The notes under the pieces were generated by a model, which did no database searches, had not been told where the DNA came from, and saw only the letters and a program-made list of their open reading frames with translations. Shown here one piece after another: positions 6,689 to 14,417 of a stretch of 18,351 nucleotides of DNA. Position numbers and translations under genes: made by a program. Every line of letters begins with the position of its first letter. Position 1 is the stretch's first letter. Origin of the DNA: Faecousia sp. (lineage in GTDB: Bacteria; Bacillota; Clostridia; Oscillospirales; Oscillospiraceae); the NCBI GenBank assembly GCA_029258495.1, contig JARHYV010000118.1, forward strand, positions 1 through 18,351, in the 5' to 3' direction.

Positions 6689-7318
6689 GTGCTGCCGACA
6701 GAGCAGGAAATGACACAAGCCTTGTGCCAGCGTGTAGGTACACACATGCAGGAACGATTAAAGCGGTCTACCGTGGCAATCTGTGGATTGGGCGGTTTGG
6801 GATCAAACATTGCCATTTCGTTGGCGAGGGCAGGTGTTGGTACGCTGATCCTGATAGATTTTGACCGAGTGGATATTACAAATCTGAACCGGCAGCAATA
6901 TAAAGCATCACAGCTGGGGCTGAAGAAGGCACAGGCACTGAAGGATAACCTGCTGGAGATCAATCCATATCTCCATATTGTAGCTCATAGCGACAGGATC
7001 ACGGAGGAAAATCTGCGGAGCTTGACGGATGGAGCGCAAGTGATCTGCGAAGCCTTTGATCTGGCTGATCAGAAAAGCATGCTTGCTGAGGCGGTATTGA
7101 CGCAGTTTCAGAATACGGTGTTGGTTGCATCCTCCGGGATGGCCGGTCTTGGGGATCCGAATGAGATCATGACCCGTCAAATATCCCGGAGATTTTATCT
7201 GTGCGGTGACGGGCACAGTGATGTAGAAGATGCAGGCGGCTTGTTTGCGCCGAGAGTGATGCTCTGCGCAGCGCATCAGGCCACGACTGTTTTAAGGATC
7301 CTCACAGAAAAAATATAA
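6689..7318 (+). CDS. thiF: ThiS adenylyltransferase ThiF (short clostridial type)
   Basis: The 209-residue E1-like enzyme activates the ThiS C terminus with ATP in the cytoplasm. The nucleotide-binding loop is GLGGLGS (33-39), followed by DFDRVDITNLNRQQY, whose Asp and Arg residues contact ATP. A later AFDLADQKSML block contains the conserved acidic site. It lacks the paired CxxC zinc motifs of E. coli ThiF/MoeB, as expected for the shorter second ThiF family found with ThiH in anaerobes. The start is GTG at 6689: TAGGAGG (6674-6680) lies 8 nt upstream, whereas GTG at 6680 overlaps that ribosome site. The sulfur donor (cysteine desulfurase, possibly ThiI) is not in the window. Confidence 0.9.
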   Translation: MLPTEQEMTQALCQRVGTHMQERLKRSTVAICGLGGLGSNIAISLARAGVGTLILIDFDRVDITNLNRQQYKASQLGLKKAQALKDNLLEINPYLHIVAHSDRITEENLRSLTDGAQVICEAFDLADQKSMLAEAVLTQFQNTVLVASSGMAGLGDPNEIMTRQISRRFYLCGDGHSDVEDAGGLFAPRVMLCAAHQATTVLRILTEKI

Positions 7319-7340
7319 CAGAAAGAAGAGGTTCATATAC

Positions 7341-8108
7341 ATGGATCATGATACTTTGGTGATTGGCGGACACGAGTTTCACTCCCGCTTTATTCTTGGC
7401 TCTGGTAAATACAGTTTGAAATTGATCGAGTCTGCGATTCAGGATGCAGGAGCCGAAATCATTACACTTGCAGTCCGTCGGGCAAATACTCGTGAACATG
7501 AGAATATTCTGGATTATATTCCGGAGCATGTGACACTTCTGCCCAACACCTCAGGAGCGAGAAATGCGGATGAGGCGATCCGAATTGCACGATTGGCAAG
7601 AGAATTGGGCTGCGGCGACTTTGTTAAGGTCGAGATCATGCGAGATACCAAATACCTGCTGCCGGATAATCAGGAAACCATAAGGGCTACGGAGATCCTT
7701 GCGAAGGAAGGATTTGTTGTAATGCCTTATATGTATCCAGATCTGAATACAGCCCGTGACCTCCAGAATGCCGGTGCGGCATCAATCATGCCGCTTGCCT
7801 CTCCGATTGGTTCTAATAAAGGGCTTGCAACAAAGGATTTTATTCAGATCCTGATCGACGAGATCGATCTGCCTGTTATCGTGGATGCAGGGATCGGCCG
7901 CCCTTCGCAGGCGTGTGAGGCAATGGAAATGGGTGCTGCTGCCATTATGGCCAACACAGCACTTGCGACAGCTGGGGATCTTCCGATGATGGCGCAGGCA
8001 TTTCGTCAGGGGATTGAAGCCGGGCGCAAGGCTTATCTGTCAGGCTTGGGCAGAGTTCTTATGCGTGGAGCATCTGCATCTGATCCGCTTACCGGTTTCC
8101 TGCGCTAA
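7341..8108 (+). CDS. thiG: Thiazole synthase ThiG
   Basis: The 255-residue TIM-barrel enzyme condenses deoxyxylulose phosphate, dehydroglycine (from ThiH) and ThiS-thiocarboxylate into the thiazole phosphate tautomer. The N terminus LVIGGHEFHSRFILGSGKY is typical. The Schiff-base lysine is K96 in FVKVEI. The phosphate-binding end is PVIVDAGIGRPSQACEAMEMGAAAIMANTA. Length matches the family. An AGAAGAGG ribosome site lies 9 nt before the ATG, and thiH follows after 14 nt. Confidence 0.96.
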   Translation: MDHDTLVIGGHEFHSRFILGSGKYSLKLIESAIQDAGAEIITLAVRRANTREHENILDYIPEHVTLLPNTSGARNADEAIRIARLARELGCGDFVKVEIMRDTKYLLPDNQETIRATEILAKEGFVVMPYMYPDLNTARDLQNAGAASIMPLASPIGSNKGLATKDFIQILIDEIDLPVIVDAGIGRPSQACEAMEMGAAAIMANTALATAGDLPMMAQAFRQGIEAGRKAYLSGLGRVLMRGASASDPLTGFLR

Positions 8109-8122
8109 GGGAGGCATCTACT

Positions 8123-9376
8123 GTGGAAAATGAATTTTTTGTAGACTCTGAGCGTTTATCTGAGGCGGCGCTTAAGAAAAAGCATCGTCTGGAGCAGGAT
8201 CCGTCCTCGCGGGCGGATCATATGGCTTATCTTCCTGATATGGAAAAAATCGATTCCGATGTGATGGAGAAGGTCTTGGCTCACATGAATTCCTATGATC
8301 CATCGGCATATACCGAACGGGATGTACGGAGAGCATTGGAGGCTGATCGATGCACGATCGATGATTTTAAGGCACTGATCTCTCCTGCGGCGGAACCGTT
8401 TTTGGAGGAAATGGCCCAGAAAGCACGGCTGGAAACCAGAAAGCATTTTGGCAATACCGTCTATCTGTTTACCCCGATATATATTGCAAACTATTGTGAG
8501 AATTACTGCGTCTATTGCGGATTCAACTGCTATAACGATATTCATCGCATGCAGTTGACGATGGAGCAGATTGAGCGCGAGATGAAGATCATTGCCGACA
8601 GCGGCATGGAGGAGATCCTTATGCTGACTGGTGAGGCCAGAGTCAAGACAGATGTGAAGTATATTGGAGAGGCTTGCAAGCTGGCACATAAGTACTTTAG
8701 AAATGTGGGTCTGGAGATCTATCCCGTGAATACCGATGAATACAGATATCTCCATGAATGCGGTGCGGACTATGTGACGGTTTTTCAGGAAACCTATGAC
8801 CATGTAACATACGAAACCCTGCACTTGATGGGACACAAACGGGTTTGGCCTTATCGATTTGATTCTCAGGAGCGTGCACTTCGCGGAGGTATGCGTGGTG
8901 TGGCTTTTTCGGCATTACTGGGGCTTTCTGATTTCCGAAAGGACGCTTTGGCAACCGCTCTGCATGTGTTCTATTTGCAGCGAAAGTATCCTGCGGCGGA
9001 AATGAGTCTGTCTTGTCCCAGACTTCGTCCGATCATCAACAATGATAAGATCAATCCGTTGGATGTGGGAGAAAAGCAGCTATGCCAGATCCTTTGTGCT
9101 TACCGGATCTTCCTGCCGTTTGCAGGGATCACGGTGTCTTCCAGAGAAAGTGCCGAGTTCCGCAACGGCATCGTAAAAATATGTGCGACGAAGGTTTCGG
9201 CAGGGGTATCCACTGGGATCGGCGACCACGAGAGCAAATACACCGGAAAGGAATGCGACGCAGAGCAGGGGGACGAGCAGTTTGAAATTGAGGATGGCCG
9301 CAGTTTCAATAAGATGTATGAAGATCTGGCAGGAGAGGGCTTGCAGCCTGTCCTGAATGATTACCTCTATGTTTAA
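8123..9376 (+). CDS. thiH: 2-iminoacetate synthase ThiH (radical SAM tyrosine lyase)
   Basis: The 417-residue radical SAM enzyme splits tyrosine into dehydroglycine (2-iminoacetate) and p-cresol, feeding ThiG. The cluster-binding CxxxCxxC is C125, C129 and C132 (CENYCVYC), followed by GFNCYNDIHR. The SAM-side block is MLTGEARVKTDVKYI, and VFQETYDHVTY is also conserved. Oxygen sensitivity and cresol release suit an anaerobe, and no ThiO glycine oxidase gene is present. Translation starts at GTG (8123), 8 nt after AAGGGAGG, part of which overlaps the thiG stop. The last 8 nt overlap the tenI start. Confidence 0.96.
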   Translation: MENEFFVDSERLSEAALKKKHRLEQDPSSRADHMAYLPDMEKIDSDVMEKVLAHMNSYDPSAYTERDVRRALEADRCTIDDFKALISPAAEPFLEEMAQKARLETRKHFGNTVYLFTPIYIANYCENYCVYCGFNCYNDIHRMQLTMEQIEREMKIIADSGMEEILMLTGEARVKTDVKYIGEACKLAHKYFRNVGLEIYPVNTDEYRYLHECGADYVTVFQETYDHVTYETLHLMGHKRVWPYRFDSQERALRGGMRGVAFSALLGLSDFRKDALATALHVFYLQRKYPAAEMSLSCPRLRPIINNDKINPLDVGEKQLCQILCAYRIFLPFAGITVSSRESAEFRNGIVKICATKVSAGVSTGIGDHESKYTGKECDAEQGDEQFEIEDGRSFNKMYEDLAGEGLQPVLNDYLYV

Positions 9377-9962
9377 GCTGATAGCCGTGACCAACCGGCA
9401 CTTATGCAATGAGCCGCTTGTGCAAAGACTTGATCGCTTAACAAGAGCCGGTGTGGATCTGATCATCCTCAGAGAAAAAGATCTGGAACGAAAGCAGTAT
9501 GAGGAGCTTGCGCAGCAGGGATGCGGTATCTGCAAGGGGAGGCTGATCCTCCATGGATTTGCTGATGCAGCGCAGCATTTGGGGTATCACAGGCTGCATT
9601 TGCCCCTGCATGTACTTCAGAGCCTTTCCATACAGGAAAGGGAGCGTTTTTCTGTATTGGGAGCATCCTGCCACAGCTTATCAGATGTTCTGACCGCGCA
9701 GCAGTTGGGATGCAGCTATGTAACACTGGGACATATATTTGCAACGGATTGCAAGAAAGGGCTGCCGCCCAGAGGTGTGGAATTTCTGGAGCAGGTCTGC
9801 CGGGAGAGTCAACTTCCGGTATATGCCATTGGCGGCATCAACGCTGAAACGATCCGACTCACGGTTGATGCCGGAGCAAGCGGCGCGTGCCTGATGAGTA
9901 CGCTGATGACCTGTCCAGACCCGGAGGTTATTATAAAAAATCTGAAACAGACCATAGGATAA
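9369..9962 (+). CDS. tenI: Thiazole tautomerase TenI
   Basis: A 197-residue ThiE-like TIM barrel. The diagnostic TenI block GHIFATDCKKGLPPRG is present, with histidine 122 aligning with the tautomerase histidine of B. subtilis TenI. The ThiE phosphate-binding GSTTKENAT-type loop and the INDN/DGVHVGQ blocks are missing, so it is not a second thiamine phosphate synthase. TenI converts the ThiG product into the aromatic thiazole carboxylate used by ThiE. The start at ATG 9369 (MFKLIAVTNR) overlaps the thiH stop (ATGTTTAA). An alternative ATG at 9357 adds four residues. No clear ribosome site is visible, so it is probably translated by coupling with thiH. Confidence 0.88.
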   Translation: MFKLIAVTNRHLCNEPLVQRLDRLTRAGVDLIILREKDLERKQYEELAQQGCGICKGRLILHGFADAAQHLGYHRLHLPLHVLQSLSIQERERFSVLGASCHSLSDVLTAQQLGCSYVTLGHIFATDCKKGLPPRGVEFLEQVCRESQLPVYAIGGINAETIRLTVDAGASGACLMSTLMTCPDPEVIIKNLKQTIG

Positions 9963-9972
9963 GGAGAGAAAT

Positions 9973-10611
9973 ATGAACTTTTTACGAGAAAATATGCTCT
10001 TGTATGCTGTTACGGATAGTCGATGGGTTGGAGCTCAGACATTATACGAGCAAGTAGAGTCAGCGTTGAAGGGCGGAGTGACATGCGTCCAACTGCGAGA
10101 AAAGGATCTGAGTGAAGATGCGTTTTTGGATGAGGCGCTGAAATTGAGGGAACTGTGTCACCGATATGGCGTCCCCCTGCTGATCAATGACAACATTGAA
10201 ATCGCCTTAAAAAGTGATGCAGATGGTGTCCATGTGGGGCAGTCGGATATGGCGGCGGCTGATGCAAGACGCATATTAGGTCGGGATAAGATTGTAGGAG
10301 TCACAGCGAAAACAGTTGAACAAGCCAAAGCAGCGGAATTGGCAGGAGCTAGTTATCTTGGCTCGGGTGCGGTCTTCGGGAGCACCACTAAGGAGAATGC
10401 GACACCCTTGGATCATCAGGTATTGCGAGAGATCTGTGGTTGTGTATCCATCCCGGTGGTGGCGATTGGAGGTATCACCGAGGAAAATCTACCCCTGCTC
10501 CAAGGCACCGGTGTAGCCGGTGCAGCATTGGTATCAGAAATATTCCATGCTGAAAATATTGAACAGAAGTGCCTGAGATTGAAGACCCTGTCCCGGGAAA
10601 TGTTTGGCTGA
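9973..10611 (+). CDS. thiE: Thiamine phosphate synthase ThiE
   Basis: The 212-residue enzyme joins HMP-pyrophosphate (from ThiD) with the thiazole phosphate carboxylate to give thiamine phosphate. All ThiE blocks are visible: VQLREKD, LLINDNIEIAL, DGVHVGQSDM, GVTAKT, the pyrophosphate loop GSGAVFGSTTKENA and VVAIGGIT. Length is normal. It is the neighbour and probable paralogue of tenI. AAGGAGA (9961-9967), overlapping the tenI stop, is the ribosome site. A 150-nt non-coding gap separates it from thiD, the only large gap inside the operon. Confidence 0.96.
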   Translation: MNFLRENMLLYAVTDSRWVGAQTLYEQVESALKGGVTCVQLREKDLSEDAFLDEALKLRELCHRYGVPLLINDNIEIALKSDADGVHVGQSDMAAADARRILGRDKIVGVTAKTVEQAKAAELAGASYLGSGAVFGSTTKENATPLDHQVLREICGCVSIPVVAIGGITEENLPLLQGTGVAGAALVSEIFHAENIEQKCLRLKTLSREMFG

Positions 10612-10761
10612 TAACAGAGCAGAAATGAGCCGATTATAAATGGCTCCGGCAATTTGGGAAAATTTTACAGTTTTTCTTCCGGTAAGGAAGTGAAACAGCG
10701 ACAGACCGGGGGCACCACTCTCTGCCGCTTAATAAAAATAATGCAATAAAGGAGATTCAAA
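10612..10761 (+). other. Structured gap between thiE and thiD
   Basis: No gene is visible in this 150-nt stretch. Three stems are visible: GAGCC/GGCTC (10627-10631 and 10641-10645 region), CTTCC/GGAAG (10676-10680, 10686-10690) with T-rich and A-rich flanks, and AGCGACAGA/TCTGCCGCT (10697-10705, 10721-10729, one mismatch) around a G-rich loop. None ends in a proper T run and no good promoter is evident. It could be an mRNA processing or attenuation site that sets different levels for the salvage and uptake genes. An AAAGGAG site follows for thiD. Confidence 0.35.
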
Positions 10762-11556
10762 ATGAAAACAGCATTATCAATCGCTGGCAGTGACTGCAGC
10801 GGAGGCGCCGGTATTCAGGCTGATTTGAAAACAATGACCATGAATGGCGTATTTGCAATGAGTGCGATCACTGCACTCACAGCGCAGAATACAACCGGCG
10901 TGAGAGCAATCCTTGAGGTGAGTCCGGAATTCCTGGCACAGCAGATCGATGCGGTGTTTGAGGATATTCGGCCGGATGCAGTTAAAATTGGCATGGTGGC
11001 ATCCGCCGAGCTTATTAAGACCATTGGACAGAAACTAAGGGAGTACAAAGCACAGAACATTGTTGTGGATCCTGTGATGGTTGCGACTTCCGGCGCAAGG
11101 CTCATCGAGGAAGAGGCGGTGGAAACACTGAAAAAGGAACTTTTGCCGTTGGCGGATCTGGTCACACCCAATATTCCGGAGGCTCAGATTTTATCCGGCA
11201 TGGAGATCCATGATCAGCAGGATATGGAACGGGCTGCTCGGTTCATCTGCGAAACATTTCATTGTGCCGTGCTGTTGAAGGGCGGACACAGTATCAATGA
11301 TGCAAATGATCTTTTGTGCACCCACGACCAAATTCAGTGGTTCCGGGGCAAACGGATCCACAATCCCAACACACACGGCACCGGATGCACGCTGTCTTCG
11401 GCGATCGCAGCCAATTTGGCAAAGGGCTATTTCATGGCGGAGGCGGTTAAGCGTTCAAAGGATTACATCTCCGGCGCACTTGCAGCTATGTTGGATCTGG
11501 GACATGGCAGCGGGCCCATGAATCATGCATTTGATCTTCGGGGGGAATTCAAGTGA
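10762..11556 (+). CDS. thiD: Hydroxymethylpyrimidine / phosphomethylpyrimidine kinase ThiD
   Basis: The 264-residue ribokinase-fold enzyme phosphorylates HMP and then HMP-P to HMP-PP, the second substrate of ThiE. The N-terminal GSDCSGGAGIQADLKT (9-24) contacts the pyrimidine. DAVKIGM and VVDPVMVATSG are family blocks. The anion-hole motif HGTGCTLSSAIAANLAKG carries cysteine 209. It is a single-domain form without a fused ThiE. In this operon it can serve both de novo and salvaged HMP. The AAAGGAG site sits about 8 nt before the ATG. The stop overlaps the following GTG start (GTGA). Confidence 0.95.
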   Translation: MKTALSIAGSDCSGGAGIQADLKTMTMNGVFAMSAITALTAQNTTGVRAILEVSPEFLAQQIDAVFEDIRPDAVKIGMVASAELIKTIGQKLREYKAQNIVVDPVMVATSGARLIEEEAVETLKKELLPLADLVTPNIPEAQILSGMEIHDQQDMERAARFICETFHCAVLLKGGHSINDANDLLCTHDQIQWFRGKRIHNPNTHGTGCTLSSAIAANLAKGYFMAEAVKRSKDYISGALAAMLDLGHGSGPMNHAFDLRGEFK

Positions 11557-12158
11557 CCGATTTTGCAGCTGTTGTTTTCAGCGTATGTTGGTTGGGATTT
11601 ATGCTGTGGCAATGCAGGGGTCTGAAATTCAATACGAGATCCCTGAGCTATGGTGCTATTTCCGCTGCAATGACTCTGATGCTGGCCAGTATTTATTTGC
11701 CGCTGCCGACAGGCGCATCAATCAGTCTAGGCTCATGGATCCCTTTGATGGTGCTTTCCATCTGCTATGACCATCGGGTCGCGATGCTTTCCGGATTGGT
11801 ATGCGGTATGGCAGCGCCCTTCATTTTACCGGGATGGTCACTGGTACACTGGGCGCAGTACATTCTTGAATATATGACGATATTTTCCTGTATGGGCTGT
11901 GCCGGCATCTTCGGGAAAACCAGAGGGAAGATCATCCTGGGAGCATTGTTGGCCATTTCACTGCGTTTCTGGGCACAGGTGCTCAGCGGAGTGATCTTTT
12001 TCGGTGCATACGCATGGGAAGGTTTTGGTGCATGGGGATACAGCTTGCTTTTCCACCTGTCTGGAAAAATCCCTGAGGGCATTGTTACCATTTGCGTTTT
12101 GATGGCGCTGCCATTGGATCGCCTATCTAAATCCATTCAGAGAGGATCAGAACAATGA
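11553..12158 (+). CDS. thiT: Thiamine ECF transporter S component ThiT (YuaJ-like)
   Basis: A 201-residue membrane protein with about six helices plus an extra hydrophobic N terminus (residues 5-20). It aligns with ThiT through GASISLGSWIPL, AQYILEYMTIFSCMGCAGIFG and LSGVIFFGAYAWEGFGAWGYSLLF. It would bind thiamine at the membrane and work with shared EcfA/EcfT subunits encoded elsewhere. The glutamate and tyrosine of the pocket (E106, Y163) are kept, but positions that I align with His125 and Asn151 of L. lactis ThiT are Q142 and H168. The ligand may therefore differ from thiamine. The GTG start overlaps the thiD stop (GTGA) and the TGA overlaps the tenA ATG, so translation is coupled. Confidence 0.85.
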   Translation: MTDFAAVVFSVCWLGFMLWQCRGLKFNTRSLSYGAISAAMTLMLASIYLPLPTGASISLGSWIPLMVLSICYDHRVAMLSGLVCGMAAPFILPGWSLVHWAQYILEYMTIFSCMGCAGIFGKTRGKIILGALLAISLRFWAQVLSGVIFFGAYAWEGFGAWGYSLLFHLSGKIPEGIVTICVLMALPLDRLSKSIQRGSEQ

Positions 12159-12847
12159 ATTTTGTAGATATCTGTATTGCGGACAGTCTGTCGATCTGGG
12201 AGGAGTGTCTTGGTTCGGAATTCCTTGTTAAAATGGCAGACGGAACCCTTGACAGGGCTTGTTTTCGGGACTATATCGTAGATGACAGCCTGTATTTAAG
12301 ACAATATGCCAAAGTATTTGCATGGGGGATCATCGGAACAGAGGATCCGGAGGCAATGCGCACATTTTATTCGTTTTTATCGTTTGTCAACGAGGGAGAG
12401 GGAAGTACCAGACTCCAATACCTGGAGAAATTCGGATTGGCAGATGAGCAGGTTCAAAAACTTCCGCAAAGACCGGAGAATAAGGCATATACGGACTATA
12501 TGCTCACGGCATCTCAGGAGGGTGCAGCGGAATGTATGATGGCAAGTCTGCCCTGCACGCTGAGCTACGGATGGATATTCTCTCGGATCCTTCGGGATCA
12601 TCCGGAAATCAGAGATACCTTTTATTGGCCGATGGTGCGGGATTATGCAGAGAAAAGCTATGCGGAGATCTGTCAGCGTTGGGTTGACTTTGGCAATAAG
12701 GTCTGTCAGGGATTACCGCAGTATCGACTGGATCGTTGTTTGGAAATCTTTCGGGAGTGTTCTAAATTAGAATTGGGTTTCTGGGAGATGAGCAAAGTAC
12801 CGAGAACGGACACGGAATGTCTGATAATGCGCCAGTCCGAAATGTAA
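12155..12847 (+). CDS. tenA: TenA-family aminopyrimidine aminohydrolase / thiaminase II
   Basis: A 230-residue all-helical TenA/HO-like protein. It keeps the catalytic set of B. subtilis TenA: D44 (DDSLYL), Y47, Y112, the nucleophile C134 (ASLPC) and E206 (LELGFW). Such enzymes hydrolyse aminomethyl-pyrimidine from degraded thiamine to HMP, which ThiD then phosphorylates. The segment after the cysteine (TLSYGWIF) differs from the usual YW-YYE pattern, so substrate preference may be altered. A formylaminopyrimidine deformylase (YlmB) is not nearby. The ATG overlaps the thiT stop (ATGA), with GAGAGGA upstream. It is the last gene before a strong terminator. Confidence 0.87.
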   Translation: MNFVDICIADSLSIWEECLGSEFLVKMADGTLDRACFRDYIVDDSLYLRQYAKVFAWGIIGTEDPEAMRTFYSFLSFVNEGEGSTRLQYLEKFGLADEQVQKLPQRPENKAYTDYMLTASQEGAAECMMASLPCTLSYGWIFSRILRDHPEIRDTFYWPMVRDYAEKSYAEICQRWVDFGNKVCQGLPQYRLDRCLEIFRECSKLELGFWEMSKVPRTDTECLIMRQSEM

Positions 12848-12885
12848 AAGATGCCGATGCAGGTCATAGCTGCATCGGCATCTTT
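12847..12885. terminator. Bidirectional terminator between tenA and the rRNA methyltransferase gene
   Basis: A 16-bp perfect stem (12847-12862 with 12870-12885; core GATGCCGATGCAG/CTGCATCGGCATC) has a 7-nt loop. A short T run follows on the plus strand, with a longer one on the minus strand. It begins on the last base of the tenA stop and ends the thiamine operon. From the other side it would end the transcript of the convergent minus-strand gene. Confidence 0.8.
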
Positions 12886-12932
12886 GGCTTGTCCGGTGGA
12901 AATAAAGAGATAAAGCTGCGCCGTTTCGTCGG

Positions 12933-14300
12933 TTAGGGCTGTTCGGTCGATTGTTCCTGTGTTAGAAGAACTACCGATTCCACATGAGCGCATCGGGGAA
13001 AGAGGTCAAATGCCTGAGCGGATCGAAGTACAAAACCTTGCGCTTTCAGCAGAGCCACATCCCGTGCAAGCGTAGCAGGATCACAGGAAACATAGACCAA
13101 GCGCCTGGGGGCAAAGCGTACGATCGCCTGAATTGCATCAGCATTCAGTCCCTTGCGAGGAGGATCTACCACCACAACATCGGCGTGGATGCCCTGCTGC
13201 TCCAGTTCCAGAGCGGCCTGTCCGGCATCGGCACAGATGAAATCGGCGTTGGAGATGTGGTTGCGGAGGGCGTTCTCTTTTGCATCGGCAACGGCCTGCG
13301 GGATGACCTCAATGCCGATCACCTTTCCGGCAGCCTTACTCATAGCCAGTGTGATGGTTCCTACGCCGCAATAGAGATCCAGAACGGTATCTTCCTTCGT
13401 GATTTCGGCAGCCTCAATCGCAGCCTTGTAGAGCTCCTGAGCCTGATGGTGATTGATCTGATAGAATGATCGGGGAGAAAGACGGAAGGTCAGACCGCAC
13501 AATGTATCTTCGATATATCCTGGGCCGTAGAGGGAGATGAATTCATCCCCCAGCACAGCATTTCCGGGTTTGGTATTGATACTGAGCACAAGCGTTGTAA
13601 ACCCTTTGATTTTCTTCAAGCGGTCAATAAGTGCCTCTACCTGTGGGAGTTTTCGGGTAGTGGCAACAATACATACGAGGATTTGCCCGGAAACGGCACC
13701 CTGCCGGACATAGATATGCCGCACGATCCCTTTACGGGTGGTTTCGTCATAGGCATTCACCCGATACTGATTCATATAGTCGATGACCGCGGCCTTAACC
13801 TGATCAGATTCCTCAGGCAGGATCAGACACCGCTCATTTTCCACGACCTGATGGGTGCCGGCCCTAAAAAAGCCTGCAAAAGCTCTGTTTTTCTTGGAAG
13901 AAACAGGGTACTGTGCCTTGTTCCGGTAACATGTGGTCACAGGTGCAGGATGCATGGGGATGGATTCAAGAGATTCTCCCCCGATGCGGTTCAGACAGCT
14001 CCGCACCCGTTCGGCCTTCAGACGGGATTCCTCCTCATAGTCCATGTGGTGGAAATCGCATCCGCCGCACAGCTTTGCGACCGGACAGGCGCGATTGATG
14101 CGATGAGGGGACTTTTCGAGGATCTGAACGATTTTACCGGCAGCCCATGTCTTGCCCACTTTCTCAATGCGGATCTGGCAGACCTCACCCACGATTGCAT
14201 TGGGAACGAAGACGGCACAGCCTTCGATTTTTGCAACACCCTGACCCTCTGCGGTGTAATCCACGATCTGGGCGGTATAGATTTGATTTTTGATTAACAT
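12933..14300 (-). CDS. rlmD: 23S rRNA (uracil-5-)-methyltransferase, RumA/RlmD family
   Basis: The 455-residue SAM-dependent enzyme makes 5-methyluridine in 23S rRNA. In Firmicutes the family member RlmCD may act on two sites. An N-terminal TRAM domain (about 1-62) leads to the iron-sulfur cysteines C72, C78, C81 and C158 (CPVAKLCGGC and ERC). The C-terminal methyltransferase domain shows VLDLYCGVGTITL, VVVDPPRKGLN and the catalytic cysteine in VYVSCDPATLARD, then HVESVVLL with the general-base glutamate. The start at 14300 is preferred over ATG 14312: GAGG lies 6 nt before it. The uppermost ATG directly abuts AAGAG. It is convergent with tenA and divergent from the radical SAM gene. Confidence 0.92.
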   Translation of the reverse strand: MLIKNQIYTAQIVDYTAEGQGVAKIEGCAVFVPNAIVGEVCQIRIEKVGKTWAAGKIVQILEKSPHRINRACPVAKLCGGCDFHHMDYEEESRLKAERVRSCLNRIGGESLESIPMHPAPVTTCYRNKAQYPVSSKKNRAFAGFFRAGTHQVVENERCLILPEESDQVKAAVIDYMNQYRVNAYDETTRKGIVRHIYVRQGAVSGQILVCIVATTRKLPQVEALIDRLKKIKGFTTLVLSINTKPGNAVLGDEFISLYGPGYIEDTLCGLTFRLSPRSFYQINHHQAQELYKAAIEAAEITKEDTVLDLYCGVGTITLAMSKAAGKVIGIEVIPQAVADAKENALRNHISNADFICADAGQAALELEQQGIHADVVVVDPPRKGLNADAIQAIVRFAPRRLVYVSCDPATLARDVALLKAQGFVLRSAQAFDLFPRCAHVESVVLLTQEQSTEQP

Positions 14301-14319
14301 AGCGTTCCTCATCTCTTAG

Positions 14320-14349
14320 AGTATAGCATTTATTTTATCATAAAATTCA
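14320..14349 (-). promoter_or_regulatory. Probable promoter of the rRNA methyltransferase gene
   Basis: On the minus strand, TATACT (14325-14320) with TGC just before it forms an extended -10. The -35 region is weak (TGAATT near 14349-14344). Leader length would be under 20 nt. Confidence 0.45.
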
Positions 14350-14367
14350 CAGTGGGTAAAGCAGGAC

Positions 14368-14396
14368 TTGAGGAATGTAGGCAAAGATGATAAAAT
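14368..14396 (+). promoter_or_regulatory. Promoter of the PflX-like gene
   Basis: TTGAGG (14368-14373), a 17-nt spacer and TAAAAT (14391-14396), with TG one base before the -10 (extended -10). The start codon follows 22 nt after the -10. Confidence 0.6.
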
Positions 14397-14417
14397 ACGG
14401 GAAAAGGATGTGAAAAA

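Noticed and set aside
9369..9962. A second thiamine phosphate synthase
   Set aside because: The phosphate loop and pyrimidine-binding blocks of ThiE are missing, while the TenI histidine and TDCKKG block are present.
10612..10761. A second TPP riboswitch before thiD
   Set aside because: None of the conserved blocks (CTGAGA, ACCTGAT, GGATAAT, GCCAACG) is present.
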